Assembly (NCBI GenBank): GCA_031376285.1 | Contig: JANMDN010000087.1 | Coordinates: forward strand, 1-35,042 | DNA: 35,042 nucleotides | Direction of reading: 5' to 3' | Origin: JANMDN01 sp031376285 | GTDB lineage: Bacteria; Actinomycetota; Thermoleophilia; Miltoncostaeales; Miltoncostaeaceae | Shown: positions 30,381 to 35,042 of the stretch, piece by piece | Position numbering within the stretch: the stretch's first letter is position 1 | Layout of the letters: every line of letters starts with the position of its first letter | The notes under the pieces: generated by a model | Seen by the model: the letters and a program-made list of their open reading frames with translations, nothing else | What the model was told of the DNA's origin: nothing | The model's database searches: none | Position numbers and translations under genes: made by a program

Positions 30381-30650
30381 GTGTCTGTCTCCGAGCACGT
30401 CCACGACCTCCCCACCGACGACGAGCTGGCTCAGCTTATCGGGGCCGCAACGCCACACTTCGCGTTGCAGATCCGCGAGCGCGTCGCCGCCTTCGCCGCC
30501 GCGCTTGGGCCGACCGATGATCGCCAGGACGGTCTGCAGGCAGCGATGGCGCGCCTCGAGGCACTTGCAACCGGCGGAGAGGCTGGTGGGGAAGGCGACC
30601 CCGACCTTCCCGCACGCTCATCGCTTGCGATCGGGGTCGACCGCCCCTAG
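30381..30650 (+). CDS. Small acidic protein of unknown function
   Basis: 89 aa, predicted helical in its first two thirds (LPTDDELAQLIGAATPHFAL, then IRERVAAFAAAL and MARLEALA), with a glycine- and proline-rich tail. I do not recognise the family. It is about the size of the exonuclease VII small subunit, but the XseB motif is absent. GTG 30381 follows a -10-like TAGGAT. The stop is the TAG shared with element copy 7. It is alone between the divergent prenyltransferase and two elements, so context says nothing about function. Confidence 0.6.
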   Translation: MSVSEHVHDLPTDDELAQLIGAATPHFALQIRERVAAFAAALGPTDDRQDGLQAAMARLEALATGGEAGGEGDPDLPARSSLAIGVDRP

Positions 30651-30814
30651 TGCCCTGATTCATTAATTCATCGTCGCTCTTGACGGCTGCGACCCGTCGC
30701 AATGCGGCGTCCTTGGTTCCCCGAATATTCCCGATATGCAGGGAAACACTGCGTCCTGGCCTTGCTCGGTCTCGCTCGCCAAAACCGCCCACGAATTTTC
30801 GACTCACGACACTA
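30648..30814 (+). repeat. Intergenic element copy 7 (subfamily B, short form)
   Basis: 167 bp. Left TAGTGCCCTGATTCATTAAT; right TTTTCGACTCACGACACTA. The left TAG is the stop of the preceding small gene. The core has hairpin I in its perfect form, TGCGACCCGTCGCA. The right TA (30813-30814) is shared with copy 8. It lacks the optional module, showing GCGTCCTGGCCTTGCTCGG in its place. Confidence 0.88.
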
Positions 30815-31037
30815 GATGTTTGATTCCGAATTGCTGATCGAGGTCCGCTGGACGGGACACGTCGCGACTCAGCGTCCTTGGTCGCCCCCATATTCCCGAT
30901 ATGCGGGCTGACACTGCGTCCTCTTGCGCGTCGGCTTGAGCCGACGCTTCAGACGGTGGGCGCACCTGGCGGTGCGTCCAACTGTGCTCGGTCTCGCTCA
31001 CCGGACCTTTCGACCACAATTCGGAATCAACCATCTA
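30813..31037 (+). repeat. Intergenic element copy 8 (subfamily A, long form, abutting copy 7)
   Basis: 225 bp, joined to copy 7 through one shared TA, with no other sequence between. Left TAGATGTTTGATTCCGAATT; right TTCGGAATCAACCATCTA, flanked by A instead of the usual G. It carries the optional module almost identical to copy 5, though copy 5 is subfamily B. Its right end encodes the last codons and stop of the minus-strand Nudix gene. Its first 125 bp are nearly identical to copy 9. Confidence 0.88.
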
Positions 31038-31635
31038 ACACCGGTTCGGTCGCGAGCGCATCCTTGACGTGCGCGCAGAACCCCCGGAGGATGCGGGCGG
31101 TGGCGCCCCAGACATCTTCGCCGAGGAGCGGATAGCGCAGGGTGTCGATCGTTGGGTTCTCGGGGAGCGCGCCGTCCAGGGCGAGAAGCTCCGCGAGCGG
31201 AACCTCGAGAACACGGGCGATCTCAGCCGTGCACGGGACCGGCTCGCAGACGCGCTCACGTAGACCCACGAACGGCGTGATGGCAAAACCCGAGCCCCGG
31301 GTGTGCACTTCGTCGAGGGCACCGACCACCTGAATGTCAGCCGGAGCAAACCCCAGTTCCTCCTCGGTCTCTCGGAGCGCCGTCGCAAGCAGGGATTCAT
31401 CGTCGTCTTCGAAGCGCCCGCCCGGGAGACAGACCTGCCCCCGGTGATGGCCCACGGAGTCGGAGCGTCGGGTCAAGATGATGTGCGCCGCCCCGTCACG
31501 ATCGTGGAGGAGGAGCATCACCGCCGAGCGCTGCCCGTGAGCGAGTGTCCTCGTGGATCGGCGGCCGAGCACCTCGCCAAGGGCAGCGCTCAGCGCTCGC
31601 GCGCCCATGAGGGCTACGGGTGTTCCGGCGTCCAC
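31027..31635 (-). CDS. Nudix hydrolase, coenzyme A pyrophosphatase (NudL) type
   Basis: Probably hydrolyses CoA or acyl-CoA to phosphopantetheine and 3',5'-ADP. In the 202-aa protein the CoA-specific motif LTRRSDSVGHHRGQVCLPGG (55-73) runs into the Nudix box (72-95, ending ALRETEEELG), aligning with E. coli NudL. GTG 31635 or ATG 31608 may start it; a TAGACT lies six bases before the GTG. The last codons (GTG-TTA-GAT-GGT-TGA) read into the end of element copy 8, so the element supplies the stop and three residues. The C terminus in relatives without the element may therefore differ. Confidence 0.88.
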   Translation of the reverse strand: MDAGTPVALMGARALSAALGEVLGRRSTRTLAHGQRSAVMLLLHDRDGAAHIILTRRSDSVGHHRGQVCLPGGRFEDDDESLLATALRETEEELGFAPADIQVVGALDEVHTRGSGFAITPFVGLRERVCEPVPCTAEIARVLEVPLAELLALDGALPENPTIDTLRYPLLGEDVWGATARILRGFCAHVKDALATEPVLDG

Positions 31636-31641
31636 GCCTCA

Positions 31642-31647
31642 AGTCTA
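31642..31647 (-). promoter_or_regulatory. Candidate -10 of the Nudix gene
   Basis: TAGACT on the minus strand ends six bases before GTG 31635. TTCAGG stands 17 bp further upstream as a possible weak -35. No Shine-Dalgarno is seen, consistent with a leaderless transcript. Confidence 0.35.
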
Positions 31648-31717
31648 GTGCCGCGCGCAACGCGCCTGAACGGCATCTCACGTCGCGCAGAAGCCATCCG
31701 AGGTCCCGTCCGGCCAC

Positions 31718-31723
31718 TACCCT
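31718..31723 (+). promoter_or_regulatory. Candidate -10 of the 31731 gene
   Basis: TACCCT ends seven bases before the GTG start, the same hexamer and nearly the same spacing as upstream of ffh. No Shine-Dalgarno and no obvious -35. Confidence 0.35.
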
Positions 31724-31730
31724 TGTGGCG

Positions 31731-32405
31731 GTGTCGGAGACCGAACTCAAGCAACTGGCGGCCGACCTCGGGACGGCTGGCCACGCGGTCGCCGGGCTTT
31801 CGCAAGGGGCGGAGATCCTCGGGGTTCGCGCGGTGGAGATCGGCCCCGGCCGTCGGCACTATCTCGTGGCCCTCGCGGGCCCGAGTTTCGCGTGCCTGGA
31901 CGCGTCCTTTGTGCCGGTGACCTCCGAGCGCGAGGCCCGCGAGGTGGCGGCGGCGGCGCTCCTCTGCGAGCGAGCCGACGACGAGGTCGATGTCGCCGCG
32001 TTGCACGCACTCGCCCAGTCGGCTGGCTCGGCCCTGGCGGTCAGTACCGGTTCGCTCGGCGTGGACGAGGCGCTCGGCGAGCTTGCCGAGCGCGCCCTTG
32101 CGCTCGCCGCATGGCCAGCCGCTCCGCTGCGAGTTGTGTCGTCGCTTGCCGGTGTCGAGCAGGCGACCGAGCTTCACATCGCGCTTCAGGTCGCCCACGC
32201 CAGCTACGTCCGGGCGACCGAACCCCTTGTCGAAGCCCAAGCGGGGCTCCCAGAGACGACGGTAACGCGTTTGCGCGAGATCGATGAACGGGCCGGGATT
32301 GCGGGGGTCTTGACGCCCTTTGCGTCACGCTTGGGCGACTGGATCGGCGACTGCGACGAGGGTGCCGCCGACGTCGTCGCGCGCCATCTCACACCCCTGG
32401 AGTGA
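31731..32405 (+). CDS. Alanine-rich cytoplasmic protein of unknown function
   Basis: 224 aa with no signal peptide or membrane segment. The first half (MSETELKQLAADLGTAGHAV, RRHYLVALAGPSFACLDASF) could form a small alpha/beta domain. The second half is helical and alanine-rich (LGELAERALALAAWPAAP). I do not recognise the family. The GTG at 31731 is chosen because a -10-like hexamer precedes it and the 37 in-frame codons upstream look non-coding and run over the divergent Nudix promoter. It is divergent from the Nudix gene and 112 bp upstream of the dehydrogenase-like gene. Confidence 0.7.
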   Translation: MSETELKQLAADLGTAGHAVAGLSQGAEILGVRAVEIGPGRRHYLVALAGPSFACLDASFVPVTSEREAREVAAAALLCERADDEVDVAALHALAQSAGSALAVSTGSLGVDEALGELAERALALAAWPAAPLRVVSSLAGVEQATELHIALQVAHASYVRATEPLVEAQAGLPETTVTRLREIDERAGIAGVLTPFASRLGDWIGDCDEGAADVVARHLTPLE

Positions 32406-32503
32406 CGTCGCCGCGAACGGGTGCAAGCGCCGTGCGCCTGGACCCCGTTGGTTTTGCGCACGTCGGACGACCCAGGTCCGGCCGAGTGCGCTCAAGCCGG
32501 GCG

Positions 32504-32509
32504 TATAGT
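32504..32509 (+). promoter_or_regulatory. Candidate -10 of the dehydrogenase-like gene
   Basis: TATAGT, close to consensus TATAAT, ends eight bases before ATG 32518; no Shine-Dalgarno lies between them. This is the strongest single hexamer of the leaderless-type set in the window. Confidence 0.45.
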
Positions 32510-32517
32510 CGACGCCG

Positions 32518-33609
32518 ATGGCCGCGCAGACTCTCGTCGTTATGGATGGCGACCAGACCGGGCAAGAGCTCCTTGGGGAGGCCCTTCGCGTGCTCGGGGC
32601 CGAAGGTGCCGGCCTCGATCTTGACCTTGCCCATTTCGACCTCTCCCTCGAGAACCGGCGCCGGACCAAGAATCAGGTGGTCTTCGACGCGGCCGCCGCG
32701 ATGCGCGAGCACGGCTGCGGACTGAAAGCGGCGACGATCACACCGGAGGCCGTCGGCGATGTCGGGAGCCCCAACGCGATCCTTCGCGAGGCCATCGACG
32801 GCACGGTGATCATCCGCACGGGTAGACGCCTCCCTGGGGTTCGGCCGCTCGGCGGCATTCATGCACCGATCTCGATCGTGCGGATGGCCGTCGACGACGC
32901 GTACAACGCCCGCGAGCACCGTGAAGGTACCGGCCTCGATGAGGTCGCCTACCGGTTGGAGCACATCTCCCGACGCACCTGCCGCGCCGTCGCGGAGTTT
33001 GCCTTCATTCAGGGCCGAAAGATGCACGCCGCGGTCACCGGTGGGCCGAAGTGGACCGTGTCACCGGTCTATGAGGGGATGCTCAAGGAGGAGCTCGACG
33101 CGGCTGCCGAGCGGTATCCCGACGTCACCTACCGTCCGATGCTGATCGATGCGACGTACGCCGCGCTGATCAGCCACAGCGGCGACGCGCTCGTGGTGCC
33201 CGCACTCAATCGCGACGGCGATTGCCTCTCGGACATGGTGCTGCCGCTCTTTGGATCGATCGCGGGCTCAGAGTCGGTCGTGCTGGCCTTCGGGGAGGAC
33301 TTCCGGGCAATCGTCGCGATGGCCGAGGCGCCCCATGGGACGGCGCCAACGCTGCAGGGCAAGAACATCGCGAACCCGTTGGGCATGATCCTCGCGGCGG
33401 CCTCGGTGCTCTCGTACATGCCGGGTGAGTCAGCGAGCCGCGCGTCTCGGGCGATCTACGAGTCAGCGCTTGCCGCCGTCGCTGAGGACGTGCGCACCGC
33501 CGACCTGGGTGGCGACTGCTCAACGGAGGAGTTCACCGACGAGGTCATCAAGCGCGTCCGGACGAAGCTCGACGTCTGGGAAGCCCTCGGCGAAACAGTC
33601 ATGCACTGA
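32518..33609 (+). CDS. Isocitrate/isopropylmalate dehydrogenase family enzyme (divergent)
   Basis: A beta-decarboxylating dehydrogenase fold protein of 363 aa, likely NAD(P)- and Mg-dependent. The N terminus has VVMDGDQTGQELLGEAL, the counterpart of the GDGIGPE strand. Family features include GRKMHAAVTGGPKWTVS with candidate catalytic K178, PDVTYRPMLIDATYAALI, the metal-binding NRDGDCLSD, and the dinucleotide loop APHGTAPTLQGKNIANPLGM (about 271-290). The usual substrate-specifying VRENTEDLY segment is replaced by VRMAVDDAYNAREH, so neither isocitrate nor isopropylmalate can be assigned. It starts at ATG 32518, just after TATAGT. It ends 9 bp from the convergent exported-protein gene. Confidence 0.82.
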   Translation: MAAQTLVVMDGDQTGQELLGEALRVLGAEGAGLDLDLAHFDLSLENRRRTKNQVVFDAAAAMREHGCGLKAATITPEAVGDVGSPNAILREAIDGTVIIRTGRRLPGVRPLGGIHAPISIVRMAVDDAYNAREHREGTGLDEVAYRLEHISRRTCRAVAEFAFIQGRKMHAAVTGGPKWTVSPVYEGMLKEELDAAAERYPDVTYRPMLIDATYAALISHSGDALVVPALNRDGDCLSDMVLPLFGSIAGSESVVLAFGEDFRAIVAMAEAPHGTAPTLQGKNIANPLGMILAAASVLSYMPGESASRASRAIYESALAAVAEDVRTADLGGDCSTEEFTDEVIKRVRTKLDVWEALGETVMH

Positions 33610-33618
33610 TCGAGAGCC

Positions 33619-34251
33619 CTACTTCGCCCGGTAGAGGTACTCCGGTTCGCCGACGGGGCGCATATATTCGGAAACGAAGGCATCCGGGATGAGCGCAACC
33701 ACTCGGCCTCGACCGAGGCTCACGTCGACATGGAGGCGCTGTGTCGAGAACCGGATGTCTCCGCTTGGGCTGGTGCCAGCGGCCTCACCCTCGTAGACCT
33801 GGGTCCAGATCGATTCGGCGAGGTTGGTGCAGTCCCGGTTGTACTTCGCTCCGGTGTTTCGCCACCTGTAGATGCCGGGCGCCAATGGGTGCGCGAGCTT
33901 GAAGGCGACCAGAGCACTGACGCCCAGGTACTCAACGGTTCTGCCCGTGGGAAAGACAAAGTATCCCGGGGTTTTCATCGACGGGCTCTCGCGTGGCCTC
34001 TCACCGACAATGAGTGCCTGAACGAGGGGATCGGCCAGTGCGATCCGAATCGCGCGGGCACGCTGGGCGGGGGTCAAGCGTTTGGCCGACACATTGTTCA
34101 CGCGTGGATCATCGAGGTTCTCGCCGCATACCCGCTCGACCTCCACGGACCCGTTGGCCCACACGGACGTGCCGCCGATGGCGAGTGCGCCGACCGCCAC
34201 AAGGATCCCAACGCGACGATTGATGCCCACACTCCGGTATCGGCGCGGCAT
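33619..34251 (-). CDS. Exported protein of unknown function
   Basis: 210 aa with a clear N-terminal signal or anchor: basic MPRRYRSVGINRR then ILVAVGALAIGGTSVWA, cleavage possible near residue 33. Two cysteines in the mature part (VERVCGENL, YNRDCTNLAESIW) could form a disulfide. Short beta-rich segments (GYFVFPTGRTVEYLGVSAL, RLHVDVSLGRGRVVALIPD) are visible. I do not recognise a family. It is the last gene of a minus-strand run: MarR-like gene, 40-aa membrane peptide (stop 21 bp upstream), this gene. The grouping suggests an envelope-related function, which is inference only. Confidence 0.75.
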   Translation of the reverse strand: MPRRYRSVGINRRVGILVAVGALAIGGTSVWANGSVEVERVCGENLDDPRVNNVSAKRLTPAQRARAIRIALADPLVQALIVGERPRESPSMKTPGYFVFPTGRTVEYLGVSALVAFKLAHPLAPGIYRWRNTGAKYNRDCTNLAESIWTQVYEGEAAGTSPSGDIRFSTQRLHVDVSLGRGRVVALIPDAFVSEYMRPVGEPEYLYRAK

Positions 34252-34272
34252 CGACGAACCTTGACGCGGCGC

Positions 34273-34395
34273 TTATCGGCGGCTGTCGTCCCGCTGGCGG
34301 AGCCTGTGCCAGCACAGCACGGCGATCAGGACAACGAGGATGGCGATGATCGTGATCGGGACGATCGTCGCGGCGGTGATCCCGGCCGGGATCAC
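34273..34395 (-). CDS. 40-aa single-span membrane peptide
   Basis: A small gene between the MarR-like and exported-protein genes. The GTG at 34395 overlaps the TGA of the MarR-like gene as GTGA, the typical coupled junction, and the frame runs to TAA at 34273. The product begins MIPAGITAATIVPITIIAIL, continues hydrophobic to about residue 28 and ends with a basic tail RLRQRDDSRR, so one membrane span with cytoplasmic C terminus is likely. No family is recognised. The overlap, the hydrophobic pattern and the filled gap argue that it is real. Confidence 0.68.
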   Translation of the reverse strand: MIPAGITAATIVPITIIAILVVLIAVLCWHRLRQRDDSRR

Positions 34396-34832
34396 GCCCC
34401 GCTCGGCCCGTCGGCGCTCTCCTGCAGGAACTCGATCAGGTCGGTGACCGTGAAGCGTCCGGACTGCATCGCCGCCACGAGGCCGTAGACCGTCGCGGTA
34501 TGCGGGCGATCCAGGACGTATTCGCGAATGGCCTCGTTCGCGTCGACTTCGATCTGCTCGGCCATCGAGCGACCGGCATCCGTCGCAGAGACCCCTGTGG
34601 CCTTGGCACTCAGGAGCCCCATCTGGACGAGGCGTCCGACCAGATCGGCGACCTCGTTGGGGTCGCCATGGAGGCGCCCCGCGACCGCCATGATCTGGAG
34701 CGTGGCTGGTGCGGACGCGACTTCGCGTAGGACGAGGTAGGTCCCCGAGGTCAGCCCAGCCTGGGTGACGGTCTGGTCGAGCACACCAGCCAACTCCGCG
34801 AGAAGCTCGAGGTCCTCCTCGTCCCGGTTCAT
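34392..34832 (-). CDS. MarR-like winged-helix protein
   Basis: 146 aa. The pattern LTSGTYLVLREVASAPATLQ, DPNEVADLVGRLVQMGLLSA and VSATDAGRSMAEQI fits a MarR-type winged helix: helix-turn-helix, recognition helix, then a wing ending in the T-D-A-G-R turn. It probably regulates its own operon, which includes the overlapping membrane peptide and the exported protein. ATG 34832 (MNRDEEDLELLAELAGVLDQ) is chosen; 35 further in-frame codons upstream lie in element copy 9 and are spurious. The element begins only 27 bp upstream, so it occupies the promoter region. Confidence 0.72.
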   Translation of the reverse strand: MNRDEEDLELLAELAGVLDQTVTQAGLTSGTYLVLREVASAPATLQIMAVAGRLHGDPNEVADLVGRLVQMGLLSAKATGVSATDAGRSMAEQIEVDANEAIREYVLDRPHTATVYGLVAAMQSGRFTVTDLIEFLQESADGPSGA

Positions 34833-34858
34833 TAGGCGCCCAACGTGGAGGCCACGAC

Positions 34859-35042
34859 TAGATGCTTGATTCCGAGTTGCTGATCGAGGTCCGCTGGACG
34901 GGACACGTCGCGACTCAGCGTCCTTGGTCGCCCCCATATTCCCGATATGCGGGCTGACACTGCGTTCTCTTGCGCGTCGGCTTGCGCCGACGCTTCAGAC
35001 GGTGGGCGCACCTGGCGGTGCGTCCACCTGTGCTCGGTCTCG
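34859..35042 (+). repeat. Intergenic element copy 9 (subfamily A, long form, cut by window end)
   Basis: Left TAGATGCTTGATTCCGAGTT, core and optional module nearly identical to copy 8 (for example CGTCGGCTTGCGCCGACG in place of CGTCGGCTTGAGCCGACG, a change that extends the stem). The window ends inside the GGTCTCG box. It does not touch a stop codon; it lies upstream of the minus-strand MarR-like gene. Confidence 0.88.

Noticed and set aside
30381..30650. Exonuclease VII small subunit (XseB)
   Set aside because: The size is similar but the conserved XseB helix pattern is missing, and there is no xseA neighbour.
30804..31135. Short open frames inside the repeat elements (also near 10600-10740, 11600-11685, 20819-21046, 34860-34937)
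   Set aside because: Their peptides (containing ISGIWGRPRT or HIGNIRGTKDA-like words) are translations of the conserved repeat core in various frames and are not genes.
1..35042. CRISPR array, tRNA/rRNA genes, transposase genes, prophage
   Set aside because: The repeats are scattered and interrupted by genes, without regular spacers; no tRNA- or rRNA-like segment, transposase motif or phage gene was found.

Overview
The window is GC-rich, densely packed bacterial chromosome. It most resembles an actinobacterium outside the best-studied orders, possibly Thermoleophilia. This placement is inferred from gene order and protein character: a SepIVA-like coiled-coil gene beside DUF177/rpmF, a fused PafB-PafC regulator, zinc-ribbon L28 and L32, and many GTG/TTG starts and apparently leaderless promoters. 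No marker gene has been compared with a database.

Layout. 209-5716 carries a class I fructose-bisphosphate aldolase, then rpe-ribD-ribE-ribBA-ribH, i.e. the ribulose-5-phosphate and riboflavin genes. An exported M15 peptidase follows, and rpmB lies on the minus strand. 6725-22822 is a long housekeeping run: recG-rsmD-coaD, a SepIVA-like protein, DUF177-rpmF-plsX-acpP-rnc-smc-ftsY-ffh-rpsP-khpA-rimM-trmD-rplS-rnhB. These genes link CoA and lipid synthesis, RNA processing, chromosome condensation, SRP targeting and ribosome maturation. 22784-29077 holds yraN, a glyoxalase-fold protein, comM and dprA (DNA uptake), a 697-aa fused PafBC-type regulator and a membrane-anchored thermonuclease. 29236-34832 holds a UbiA-family prenyltransferase, small unknown proteins, a CoA-pyrophosphatase-type Nudix hydrolase, an isocitrate/isopropylmalate-dehydrogenase-like enzyme, and a minus-strand operon (MarR-like protein, 40-aa membrane peptide, exported protein).

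The most striking feature is a family of nine intergenic elements of about 167 or 225 bp. They have terminal inverted repeats, TA target duplications and a strongly conserved, hairpin-rich core. They look like non-autonomous transposable elements mobilised by an IS630-type transposase, comparable to RUP or Correia elements. Six sit exactly on a TAG stop codon: the target is the TA of CTAG, and the first G of the element rebuilds the stop. Removing two of them on paper restores perfect operon junctions, ribE/ribBA as overlapping TAGTG and rimM/trmD as TAG-TCA-ATG. The ribBA Shine-Dalgarno sequence has been stranded 171 bp upstream of its start. Two subfamilies have different termini but nearly the same core, and an optional module of about 56 bp occurs in both. 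No transposase gene is present in the window.

Other points of interest are a lumazine synthase lacking its usual histidine and lysines, an rnhB with no ordinary start codon, a shared promoter motif at three ribosomal-protein genes, a 75-bp duplication that touches two convergent stop codons, and a 40-aa membrane peptide translationally coupled to a MarR-like gene.
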